From positions 62,001-126,000 of the forward strand of contig VXBM01000058.1 in assembly GCA_013400155.1 (NCBI GenBank): 64,000 nucleotides of DNA, read 5' to 3'. Below, piece after piece: positions 39,608 through 52,200 of the stretch; positions within the stretch are counted from its first letter, which is position 1, and each line of letters begins with the position of its first letter. Position numbers and translations under genes: made by a program. Source of the stretch: Helopsaltes ochotensis (taxonomy: Eukaryota; Chordata; Aves; Passeriformes; Locustellidae). The notes beneath the pieces were generated by a model, which was not told the DNA's origin, ran no database searches, and saw nothing but the letters and a program-made list of their open reading frames with translations.

Positions 39608-42456
39608 GCATTGTTCATTTAAAAGAATAGCTTTTACAGAATGAGTCTATTTTTCTCCTTACCGGAAGATTGCAGGAACAGAACACAATTAATGCATTTA
39701 CTGCCACTCCTGATTAAAGTGAAGATTTAAGGTCCTGCATATCCTGTCTTAAACTGATTTCAAAATGTCTATTTTTCAGATAATGCCAATATGGTGGTTA
39801 TTTCAGAACAATACTTTACAGTCTGGAACACTGACTATTCCATGGATCTCAGAATAACAAATTATCCCTGTGTCCATCCAGACAAAGACTGGAATGTGTT
39901 TGTTAACACATCTCACGAATTACAACTTTCTCCCCTCAAAATAAGTAATTTTCATTACTGTTTTAACTTACAGTTCTCCAATTAAAAACTTTCACACTAT
40001 TTTACTCTCAGCTAAAGACTAAACAGATACCTGTAGATGATTAAGTCCTCAGTTAATTAGCCCTGCATAAATATGATTGGGACAACACACGGAAGGAGTG
40101 TGAAAGATTTATATTCTACTACTACACAGAGGATAATTTCACCACACATATCTGGTCTTGGGTCTATGAGCATAATAAAACTAAAAACCTTGTCATATGG
40201 TACCCATGGCCAGCCTTTGACTTCAGACTCTACCAAATATCATCATCTTGTTCTTCTCACTGAAAAAGGAATAGTGAAATATCTAAGAACTTGTGCTGCA
40301 TATGTGCTTAGAGAGTGCACTGAAATCCCGAGTACAACCACTGAGGATACGGTGAATCTGCAATAACTAACTCACCAGTTTTAAAGGAGTCTGAGTTTCA
40401 GAACTGATGCATTCACTTCAAAGGAATTCAGTTTCTTAATTTCAGTAAATCTCAACATGTTTTTAAAATACAGAAGATATGGAATCTGAATCCATGAAAA
40501 TCAGGGATCCTGAAAATCAGGGTCATATATTATTCAATAGCAAAAGCAGTTAAGTAGTTCATGTTCAGTAAGAGATCAACATTCACAAAGCCAGTAACTT
40601 TGATGCACTTAGAGAAAAAAGTAAAATTTGGTTAGGAATCATCTGAGGTGACTCACTGCTCTGTGAACTGTGAGAACTGTGTTTTCCGGTACATATCAAA
40701 ATTGAAAGTGAATCTGTCCCTACATAAACTAGGGCAGATTCTTAGCGTTGCCGTTCTGCAGAGCCTGTTTCCTTCACTGCCGTTAGCTTTACAGATGAAA
40801 AGGAGCTGTTTAAGGTGAGGAAACTGTTGGCAGCAAAATAAACTAGCCTGGCAAAAGATCAGGAGATTTCAATCTCTTGGCAAGAAATCAAAGTTTCCTT
40901 CCTTTCTTTGTTTAAAACACTTGATCTGCCATTCTCTGAACAAAGCATATGGAAAATTCTGAAGAGATTATCCATTTCTTTATTCCTTTCTCTGCCTGGA
41001 ACGGAAGTAACCTAAGAGCCATTAGAAGGACCAAATATAAGAGTACATACTCAGTTTTGGTTCTCATGGGTAGTAGATCCTGGATTAGGGTTATGAATTC
41101 ATGAATTATAGGACTTTTCATCCAGGATCTGTCACCTGTTCGCATCAAAAAGAATGTAACATCTTCATTTAGTATTGACACAAAAAGATGGGGGGAGGAG
41201 CAAAAATGTGAACTCCAGAAATGAGAAAAATCACCTGGGGGAGTGGAATGTTAGGAAAACCAGTATTTGAACATTTATCCATTTCTTGATTTAACAGAGT
41301 AGAACTCTCATTTTGGGATGTCTTATACTAAAATGAAAGCATGAAAATTCTTAGGTCGTATCAGACAATATATTGCTATCAGATTATTTCAATCAGCATA
41401 CACAGTATCCTTACAATTTAGGAAGAGTAAATTTTCTGTTTTCTTCATTTGTACTTGGTGAAAAGATGCAGTTGAGCAATACAACTACAGAACACAGCTT
41501 CCCATATTTCTTCAAAAAGCACTGAGAATGTTGCTGCTTTTACTATTTATTAAATAAAGCCAGATCTGAGTATCAATAGATGCATAACTGTAGAATCATT
41601 ACACCTTTTCACAGCCTCTCAGAGAGTTCATCCTTTTTAATGCAATACCTTAAACTTGTAATTTTTTATGCAAGTGTGCTCTGGCAGCTCATTAGTTTGA
41701 TGATAGGTTCCAGATTTTGGCACTACAATTTCTCACTTTCACTAAGCTAGCGTGGGAAACCAGAAGTTTACATACTTGTACATACTACTGGCAGCACTGC
41801 TTAGCTCCCTTAATCAAATATCCAGAAGTAAGTATTTGCCTTCACTCTATGCAGCAAGATATTTAAATTGGTCTCTTCAAACCTTACTTCATATTAGGAT
41901 GAATATTTCTATGTGGATGCTGATGGAAATAGCCTGCAACAGTGATACAGTTTATTGACAGACATGCACAATAGTTATACTAAGGAACTGATGTGAGCTA
42001 AAATATCTTGGTTTTGCTTAAGAAAATATTCCTTAAACTACAGCCTAATTTTCAATATACGTTAATTTCCTATTTCTCATCTTTTTGGACACCAGGTAAT
42101 TACTGATGTATCATTATCTTCTCAAAGTCTGTTTTTACGAACTTTTTCACAGTTTTGGGGTCAAAAATAGCCTTGCATCTGTTTGCAAAATTGCATTAAT
42201 TGCATAATGTATCACGTCCTAGTAGGGAATTAGGATAGGAGTTACCCTGGAGGAAGGGACAAGGCCTTGTAAAGAACAGAAAGGAAAAATTTCTCTATTC
42301 TTCAGAAAAAACTTTGTCTAATGACTGTTGTCAAATCAAATTCACAATTCTTGCATAATTAGGATGGAATAAAACAGATTTACAAGCCAGATGCCATATT
42401 TGAGATTACTGTTCTGTCAACTCATCCTGTACAAGTTCACCAGAGAGTTTCCTCCT

Positions 42457-42488
42457 CTTGTTCATGACATCCTGTTGTCATGAACAAG
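42457..42488. repeat. Perfect inverted repeat, 13-bp arms, 6-nt loop
   Basis: CTTGTTCATGACA at 42457-42469 is followed by the loop TCCTGT, then TGTCATGAACAAG at 42476-42488. A third partial copy (TTGTTCATG) follows at 42492-42500. A short stem like this could form a cruciform or an RNA hairpin. No terminator or gene end is expected here. Confidence 0.85.
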
Positions 42489-45400
42489 ACATTGTTCATG
42501 GTATTAGTTGCTTAAGGTATGATGGTTTGGAAACAGAAGCAGAATTCTTTTTGCCTTGTTTGCAAATCAGGCGTCTTTCAAGTTGCTGCAGAGTAACAGC
42601 TAAATTGGTAATTGGTGCTAGCAATTCTTCTTTATGATCCTGCTGTTATTATTACTCATAATGATAAGAATTATCCATACATCTTACTATGAATTTAAGT
42701 CCTTCCTACAAGGAAATGAACAAACAGGAACGCTTTACAGCCTTCCTGTTTGGTCCTGTTGCAGACATTCTCTCATTGGTTCCACTCCAATCATCCATCC
42801 CTTTCAAGAAATAGCTCTACTGTCACTCAATCTAGAGAAGCCATTCCTATCAGTGAACTGACTCCATGCATTATGAAACCTGACTTCCTTCTGCCCATTT
42901 TCATATTCCCAAAGCCACTTCTGCCTTCCATGCTGGTGATGCCAGCAGCAGGCTCAAGCCCTCATATCACTGCAGTGCTGTGCTCTGCCCTATGCCCTCT
43001 GAGAAGTCCAAGAGATGGGAACCATTTCCCCATCTGTAGTTTTGTTGATGTGTTTGCACAGACTGAGCACTAAGCTCTGCAGAGCAGCAGTGGAGTTAAA
43101 AGAAAGCTTCCACCGCTGTCCAAAAGGTGTGCAGTGGGAACAGAATGTATTCCTATTGCTGTAGGAATGTTTGCAGAGAGGAGTGATTAACAAAACTGCT
43201 CTTACTTGCAGTAGCCCTTTTACCCCAGCAATTCAAAAGTCACGAGACATGTCTAGCACATCCCATGCCATGCTTGCTTGAAGTCTTGCAAAGCAAACAT
43301 AACTGAACGTTCCTGTACAATAGCTGTTTTTTTAAACAGTTACTTCACTATTGTTAACTGAACTACAAGTTATGACAAGTGATATATCCATAGTCATCCC
43401 TTTGGCATTCTTTATAAAAACATGAATCACGGAAACATTCATCATGAGGAACTCCCATCATAAGGACATGTACACAGTGTGTCAGTCAGCCTGGCTGTAT
43501 CTTTCCACTCTGTAAAATGTAACTGTCAGAACAACTTCAATGAATTGTACAGGCCAACATGTAAGTTTGGTATAGCACAACTGATAAAACACATGTCAGA
43601 ATTCATTAGTTATGTTTAACTTCATGTAATGCTTGTGTACAGAAGAAAAATGAAAATTTTCTTTCTTTGTAAGTCATTCTACCAAACACTGTAATAGCAC
43701 CATATCTGTGTACATTAACCACAAAACAAAACACTTGGAAGAATTGGCCAACTAACAAAGCTCAGACATTAAAAAGCATGGATAGAGAGCATAAACAAGA
43801 TAAAAGAACTACTAAACCGGATTGCACTTGAGCTTGGTCAAAAGGAAAGGGAGGAATTAACCACTGCAGCTGCCCCAAAATTGTCGAAAGGAAAGGAATA
43901 GACTTAACATATCCAGAAGCCCTTTCAAAGAGACTCAGGGGTTTTTTTCCCCATGTTTTCCCCCACAAACGCCTTTTACCACTTAGGGTCAATGCTAAAT
44001 GGTATTGACAGCTATTGTTTATGGCACCTTTAGCCTGTCCAATATACAGACGTAAGTTTCCCTGAAAACTGAAATGGCTTCATTCAGAATTGTGCCAGTT
44101 TTCTGGAAGTGACAGAACAGGGTATACAATGGGGTAAATAGTAGGACCATCTGCTATGCCATATAAAAGGAAAAGAACTCAGGAGAAGGATGCTACCCAT
44201 AGCGCACCAGGCATGTTTTCCCATGGATAAAGGTAGTTGCATTCCAAGAGACACAGTGACACCCTCTGTGTTCTTTCTCTTCTGCTTTTCCAGGCAAGAG
44301 ATGCCAAAAAGGTTTCCACTCTGTAAGGAAGAGTGCTGGCTGGTAAGAATTTTATACTCAGGTTCAGACAGTTATATAAATGAAACTCAAGAGAAATACC
44401 AAGCAATGATTTTCTAAGAAAATTAATTTTTTGGTCTATTTTTTTAAATGAAATACTAGATTGAGTGTTACTTGCTGTAATGAGGCAGTGCCGAATCATA
44501 AAATGTCATGTGCTGAATTGAGTTGGTTTTCAGTTTCTGTCCACACACTCCTCACTGAGCCCATGCAGCTCCCCAAGGCTGTTGTGACACAAAGTTCCAA
44601 ACGCACTCCCTGAGCTGCACTGATCACAGGGGACCTTTACCCAAACATTACACGTGTCAGGTAAAGCATCAACAATACCTTCTTCCTCCTGCAGATTTCA
44701 AAATGAATGTGTTTGTCACTCGGGAAAAATGTATGCTTTGCTTTTAGCAGAATTCCTAGAACTGGAAGGATTTTCAGTGCTTCTATGCTGCCATGAGCCA
44801 TGGTTGCTAAGATCTTAATTAATATCCTATTATGGAGAAAAAACATCGCATATAATAAAAATATTTCCTTTACAGTTCATTACAGCATAAAGAGATTAAA
44901 TGTTTTGGTATTAAAAAACTAATGATAAAAAGATAAAAATGACTGTCATAACATCAAATAAGAAAATTATACTTTTTAAGGTAAATAACAGGAGCATTAC
45001 TTATCCTCATCATAGATGTGGACACTCAGATCAGAAAAATGTTACAGATATATCATTAAAAGCTGTAAAAGTGACAATATTTTAAATACAGTATTATAAT
45101 TTTATTTCTAAAAAAATGCTGATATAAAAAGTATATAAAACCATGCATCACTTTATAACTACAACTGTAAAATTTCAGGCATCTGCTCTAAGTACAGATC
45201 TCATCTTACTTCTGTATTGGCATTTGTTTATGGTTAGAAGAAATAACTATATCAAATATTATATTTCTTATCATGCTCTTAGCTTAATGTAAAGTTGCCT
45301 TCCCCAATAAAGATGCCGCTAATAGCCAGGAATTTGCACACAGGCTCCTATTATTAAATCTATTTCATATTGGAATATAAAAGTGAAGTACTTGCTGCAA

Positions 45401-48299
45401 CACAAGGTATTTATTGACTAAATGAGCCTTTGCCATGAAACAATTGAAGGTAACTCAGAAGCACCGAGAAATGATCTCTGAGAACAATGATTTCATTAGG
45501 TTAATATTAATACCAAACATCATTTTGTCTCTGTGCTCAGTGAAATGAGGGGAGTAATGGTAAGGGGAACAGAGGTAGTACCAAAGAAAATGTGGACTTG
45601 AGATACAAGGGAAAGGTCTTTCATCATACCTTCTCAGAGCCAGCAGGTGTGTTGTCGAACTTTAAATGATATTCTTATAAGAACACATCAAGCTGCTATG
45701 AATCTCACATTTTAACCTGCTACAGTTAGAATTACCAAACAGTTCCAACAGCTGGACTGAGTAAAACAGGGCAGGAAAGACAGCACTGTTAGTACAATGC
45801 CTGCAGAGTGGCCAGGGTACCCTGTAACCTGTCACAGATGGCATTTAATGCAATGGAGTTCAAAATTTAGTTTTTAAGATTATATTAGCACTCAAATGCA
45901 TCTTATCTGCTGGAAAATGAGGCAGCCAAGTGAGACACCACAACATTGGCAAAGCAGCAAAAAGGGAGACAGCTAGATGAAAAAAACGGCAGTTTCAAAT
46001 TACATAATTTCCTTCTGCCAGAACAACTCAAGTAATCCACAACCACATGGTTATTTTACTCCCCCAAAATCATCCCCCATTTTCTATCATAAACATCCAG
46101 TAACCTGGTCAATACTTTTGACTTGGGCCCTGCTCTTGCAACACTTGCATTTACTTTTAAGTTTACTCACATGAGCAGCATCTTTGGTTGCAGTAAGACA
46201 ATTCATTGAACATGTAAATCTTTCGGGATTGCTGGCTTTTTGTTAAGGTGAAGCAGGTTGTTAAAATGACTATGCTCCTGAAAGTTTAACAAGGAACTTC
46301 AGAGTGGCAGGAAGAAGAAAAGAACCAAGTATTTCACAGATTCCTTAAAAAGATTGGAAAATAATTTTTAAAACACTCACTGAAAGTGCTAACAGGAATA
46401 CAGAAATAATCTTTGTCCTGCTTCCTCTCCATGGTGGAAATAGAAGTTGTCCATGTTGTGAAAAGAGACTTCTAGAAAATTAAAATGAATATTTCAAAGT
46501 AACACATTCTTCTCTGTCATACACTGTGCCAAACTGTGCATTATCAGACTTCTGATGTGTTACTCTGAATGATTCATGAAACACTTAAAATTATGGATCT
46601 CATTGATGCACATCCTGCTGGGATTAGTGACACAACAACATTTTTAAAAATAAAATAACTCAATGTTATGCACACATGGTGTCCCAAATTCACAGATCTC
46701 AGTATTGCAACACATATTGAAAAATGCAGCCTTGCAGCACCCAGTATCACTGGGGGTATGTGATTCCAACAAGACATTAAATTCTGGTTCTGTTTATACA
46801 TAACCTCTTTCCAAATGGCATCTTAAAACTCAGTTATGCACTGGAAAACCTACAGCCATTTCAGAGTGCTGCTTTATGGTTCTGAAGGATTTTTGAAACA
46901 GCATTTCTATGGATTTGAGGTATATCCATTCAGGACAGAAGTTTTATGCCCCTAGCACTAACACGTCTCTCCTAACTGTAATCAGGTGGTGGTTGTGGTT
47001 TTGGTGTTGCTTTTGTGGATTTTTAAAAATGCATAAATTAATAAAGTTTCCTGATGTTTCTTAGTTTCTTAAATATACTAGCTGAATATATTTACTACCA
47101 CTGTGAGGGCTTTCTGCAGGTGGGAGCAATGAGAAATAAAATCAGTGGATGTCAATAGTGGAAGCACTCTTGCAAATCTATGCCAGGACATCACTCTTCT
47201 CTCAACTTCCTCTGCTTTTCACCATCTTTCAGGACCATCCTTCTCAATTAAAAGACCAAGTCAGAATTCAGCTTATATTGTTTTAAATTATTTGACAGAA
47301 AGTCTCCATTCAAAAGGCAGACAATTTTATGCTCATAATTTATGAACAGAATTACCACTAATCCTAAGTAACACTGTTCTTGATTTTTCACTTGAGTATT
47401 AAGTATATAAAACACCGGAAAAGCAAATTTAAAAGGATAAAAGAGCAATTCTTTTTCTACTCAGATCAACACAAAGTATTACCAATGTATTACTTAGCTG
47501 TGACTAAAATACTTACAGTATTTAAAACTTAAGAGTTTGGGATGTGCTATTAGGTTCTAAATAAATACCAGTGCTCTGTGCTGCACTTGACAGACCAGAG
47601 TACAGAAGACATTGTATCTACAGGTTTTCCTCCTCTAAAACAGACTGTGTCTAGTTAAAAGAAGTCCTTGAGTTCAGTAGGAGGTTTGCTGTATCAAAAA
47701 CAGAAAATGGGGCATTTGCAGCCTCCAGGACTCCAAGGAATGAAGTAGTTTCCACTTCCACTTTAGTCAATGGAAATTATGGCTGGATAGATGACAGCGA
47801 CCAGCATGTTCAGGATCAGTTCTAAAAGTTGTGCAAAGAACAACTGCCTATTTTCTTACCACAGAAAATCAGCAGGAGGCATCTCATGAGTAATACACTT
47901 CACCAGTAGCAAGTATTCATAGCAATATTTCCAAGTAATTCAATTTAGGTCACCATAAAATTGAAAAATAAAAACACTTCAAAATTTGCATGAGAATCAA
48001 TAAACATTTGAAGATAGTTTCAACTTGCATACACAACCTTTTCACCATTACATCACTTAATAGTATAATGCATTTTGCAACTTGAATTAAAATCTATATT
48101 ACACTGAAATAAATGTCTTGTAAAAAGTCAATTACAAATTTCTTTGGTCTATCTGTAACTTAATTTATCACCAAAATACAGAAAAATTATCAGGAAATCT
48201 GATATAAGTTTAAATTTGCCAAAAATAATGTGTATTACTTATAAATACATTTTCTTTGTATATAGTATTATCACTTATAAGATTATACTTAATGATAAT

Positions 48300-48929
48300 A
48301 AATGTTTTATTCCATTAAATTGGTGAAATCTTATCTTCACTCCATTAAAGTCACTTTTGCAAAGAGTTTGATCCTGTTGTTTTTATTTCCAAGTGATACG
48401 TAGAGCTTTCTTTATAGCTTACGACAATTTGAACATATTACAATAAACCACCCAAAAACTAACAGAATTTAACAGACAGACTGGCTAACCAGTAGGATAC
48501 CAAGTTTGACAGGGTATATGAGCCTGATTATTAAAAAACTCTTCCTGAAAACTGTAGAACAAAGAGGAAATGTTAGTAGAAATAACAAGAAAAAAAGAAA
48601 ACAACAAGTAATTGTATTCAAAATGGTAATCAGTCATTTTCAAAAGCTCTTGCTCTCTCATTGCTTTTTGTATTTCAGAATTTCTATTCTAAGCTTCTTG
48701 GAGAAAGATGGTTGGTTCTTCATTTGATACATCTCCAACAACACAAAAATATCTCCTTTCTTAGAGCAAAGGAAAATAATAGAGTCTATTCAGCTGGTGG
48801 TCCTACACAGCCTGTCGATGTCACATTACACTGGCTGGCTCTTCTCAAACAGGTGTACTGAGTTTCTGAAACAGAGTCAGAATATGGAAGATTCTGAGGT
48901 GGTTTCTACTCTTTTTGGTAATGCTATAA
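48300..48929 (-). other. GRK7: GRK7 3' UTR (approximate extent)
   Basis: Sequence downstream of the GRK7 stop. AATAAA hexamers on the minus strand at 48387-48382 and 48311-48306 are candidate polyadenylation signals. They would give a UTR of about 550-640 nt. The end is an estimate. Confidence 0.4.
48382..48387 (-). terminator. Candidate polyadenylation signal of GRK7
   Basis: TTTATT on the plus strand reads AATAAA on the coding strand, 543 nt past the stop. A second hexamer lies at 48306-48311. Neither is confirmed. Confidence 0.3.
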
Positions 48930-49272
48930 TTACAACAACAAACAAACTCCTGACTTAGCTTCCCCTCCGTTTGCATAACCTCCAGAAACTACTCTGTTGG
49001 GATCATTCAGTTCGTCAAACAGTCCCGTTTCAATGATTTCTTCCTGCCAGGGTATAGGGACAGCACCTGTCGCAAACTTTTTGAAGAACTTCTTGTCTTT
49101 GTCATCAAACTCAATTCCTCGTACTTCAGAGAAGTCAGCAATGTCTGCAACGTCTTTGGCATAGACAACTGATGGATCTGGCACAAATGGAGGGTCAATA
49201 AGGTTTGCTTCTAACCTGTGGAAATTTATTGTTTTGAAGAAGCTGTGTTTTCTTGGGTCATCGTCTTCATTC
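48930..49272 (-). CDS. GRK7: GRK7 last exon: AGC C-tail and CAAX box
   Basis: The acceptor ct is at 49273-49274 (TTATTGCAG). The first G completes the arginine codon of RLGSR, followed by NEDDDPRKHSFFKTINF. The exon encodes 113 further residues and ends TAA at 48932-48930. It contains the active-site tether and hydrophobic motif region of GRKs (FVPDPSVVYAKD, FSEVRGIEFDDKD). Next come ATGAVPIPWQEEIIETGLFD and the variable tail NGGEAKSGVCLLL. The linker just before the CAAX box differs from the human one that I recall; the rest is highly conserved. Confidence 0.97.
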
Positions 49273-52200
49273 CTGCAATAAAGCAAAAGTTTGTTCATCA
49301 GTGTTTTGCTCTCAGAGAGATACAGGGGTGTCTGTGTTTTGTACATTACAGTACTATATATATTTTAAAAATAAATATATATATATATAATGCAACACAA
49401 TTCCTTTTTTCCTAACCAAGGAATGCTGCATTGTACAATGTAAGCTGGGAAGCTGAAAACATTCTGGTCCCATTACTCCTTCCTGCACCTCTCAGGGTAA
49501 ATGAGCCCAGGCAAGGTGCCAGGCAGGAGCTGCAGTGCTGCCTCTGGGATACCCCATCCAAAGCTAGACTTCCACCAGAAATGAACCCACAGCAGGGTGG
49601 GGAGGGGCAGTACTGGATTTACTGTCCCACAAGGGAAGTTTAGTGATTGGCTCTGTATCTATAGGAGTATCTGTACTATAGGGTAAGAATATATATTAAA
49701 CTCTAGAATGGGGTATATTGGGTTAAAACATCTACAGACTGATTCTGAGCAGCAATAGTCTGAATAGGAAGCTGGTGACAAATGACAATCCTTGTTTTAT
49801 CTTAATTCAAAGCATTTACACATTTACACATTTACATCCTAAAACTCAGTTATGTCACTCAAATAAACGCTCCCACTTATAGTTACTGTTCATTCAAAGT
49901 AACTACTCTTATAAATTGCAAAGTTGTTTTTTTTTTTTTTTAGGCAAGAGATTCACAGATTATCCCATTAACAAAAGAATGTGTGCCACTGTCACAAACA
50001 TAATCCTTTATTAATATAGTTAAAACCCAGTAATAAAAACCAGAAAGGACTAAATCATTGTAAATGCTCAAGTTAAATAAACCTCAGGGAGAACTTCAGC
50101 TGTAAAAGAACTAGTGAATTGTTTCATTGTAGACCTAGCAAGAGACTTGTAGGTTATTTTCTGGTGATAAAAATCATCTGAGTTTCAAATGTGTGCTTGT
50201 TGAAGCATGACCAAAGACCATAGCTTTTGAACTGTGCCTCTAGTGCCAAGGCATGCAAAGTCTGAATTTGGAATTCTAGAGAAAGGAGGAGCAGAGAGGA
50301 GCACTGTCTTTTGCACACCTATGCATTCCTTGTTTAATGTATTTATGGATGCACTGCTCTTGAAAACAGTAATAGAGGAAAACCAAATTTGTCTGTGTTT
50401 TTGCCTCAGAAAATGGTAGCTCCTAACAAATTGCTTTTTTCCTTTTTCAACCTCCTTACAAAATCAAACTTAGCAAAGTGTAAGCCCTCATGTATTTCTA
50501 GACAATGTTCTATGAATAAAATGTAATGCAAGCCTTTGGCAAGTCTTTTTATCTTTTAAATGTGCAGAAGTACCATATAGAAGCAGTAGATTTGTGTGAT
50601 TATGGAAAAATCTTTATTTTTTAAAATCTTAATTTCCGTGCATGCAGAGCAGCTCATCCAGCTTGGCACTACTGCCTGTTCCTCATGCTGCCCTGATGTG
50701 CTTCTGGCCTGCCTTGGTGCTCCCTGGGCACAGCAGAGATGAAACCACCAGCTGTTCTTTTCAGCCCCTTGCTAGAAAATTTTCCCTTTGCACCTCTGTT
50801 GCCCAGTTCTTCTGAGCAAGCCACCACCAGCCACTAAACACTGTACACCACCATGAATGACCTGGAAGCCACAACCTGAAGGATGATGGACGCTGCCATC
50901 CAGGCATGCTGGGCAATTAAATACTACGTTTTCAACCACAAAGCACCATAGGAACAAAATTATGAATGTACTGATTAAGGATCTTGACTTCTGCATATCC
51001 ATGGGCTTGCAAAATCATCTCCTATCTTACCTAGCCAGTGATAACCAAGTACTTGAGCAGCCTGACATGATTTATTTACATTCACTGTTAGCCTGAAATG
51101 CATTTCAGCTGCTGTTTAAATTTACTGGTGTCCTGGGACACTGGTGAGCCAGTAGTGCTGACTGGGCAGATGCACTTGCAAAAATCTCCCTTTATTTTGC
51201 TTTTCCTTTCTGTAACATAAACCAAAAAGCACTAGAAGCTGGTGGAGGCTTCAAAATGGATTGCTGCAGTGTTTTTCCTCCTGAAACTATAAAAGTTTAA
51301 AAATGTAAAGCTACATGAATGCCATCTACTGGAACTGAGACATCTTCCAACTAGCTGGAGATGAACCTGAGCCCATCCTCTGTGAACTGCATTTTTATGT
51401 AACTTAAGTAGGAAGAGTAAATGAACTCACGTGAAGTTGGTCAATTTTGTGTTCTTCCATCAAAAAAAAAATCACTTTACAGGTTCAGGATTTGAGATAT
51501 CAATCTCAAAAAGCCTGAGTGAAGAAAAGCAGTTAAATCTTTCCTGAGTTAGCTAGTGAAATCACATCTTCAATAGAAGAGTGGAGTGTATTAAAAGGTC
51601 AGGTGTACAAAATAAAGCTGTCTTTGAGCAGCTTTAACTTATGCAACAGGGACTGCTGTGGATAACCCAAGCTCTTGTTGTCCTTAGGAGAATTACAGTG
51701 CTAATCTTTACATAACATACAGCTGTCCTGAATAGTATCACCCTGTTTAAGAGGTATGTGCAGGCTTTTATTCTGTATCATGCTCAGGGTATACATCCTA
51801 TTGTTTGCCTTCTCTAAGTATGGCACATCAGAGGAAGGATATCTTAAACAGCAGAAAATTAAAAATACCATGTGTAGTAACCTTTCAGTGTTCATTTCTC
51901 ATTTTGCAGAGAAGTTATGGAACAATAAGCAGACAGAAAGATTGTAAATTATTCCTCTGGAAAAGGTGATGTGGTTACAGTAAGTGAATCGTCTGTTGCT
52001 GGTTTTGTCTCCAACTTGCTGAATGAACTCAATCAAGTCACTGACAACTTCTATATTTCATTTTCCCCTGCTTTGAAATTTTTTTACTTCAGAAAGTGCT
52101 GTAAGTCCAAATGTCTGCAAAGTATGCTGACTTTAAGTTAGAGTACTCTGAATGTTTTTGTGTTAAATTTACTTTTAAAGTAAGCTTTTAAAACATAGTA

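Larger units (their letters stand above)
29931..48299. other. Intergenic region between ATP1B3 promoter and GRK7 3' end
   Basis: About 18 kb of AT-rich DNA without a recognised exon on either strand. The longest open frame (minus, 34177-33776, 133 codons) resembles nothing I know. It holds a 19-base A run (39589-39607) and a perfect hairpin (42457-42488). A slightly GC-richer patch is near 31330-31450. Enhancers may lie here but cannot be read out by eye. Confidence 0.7.
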
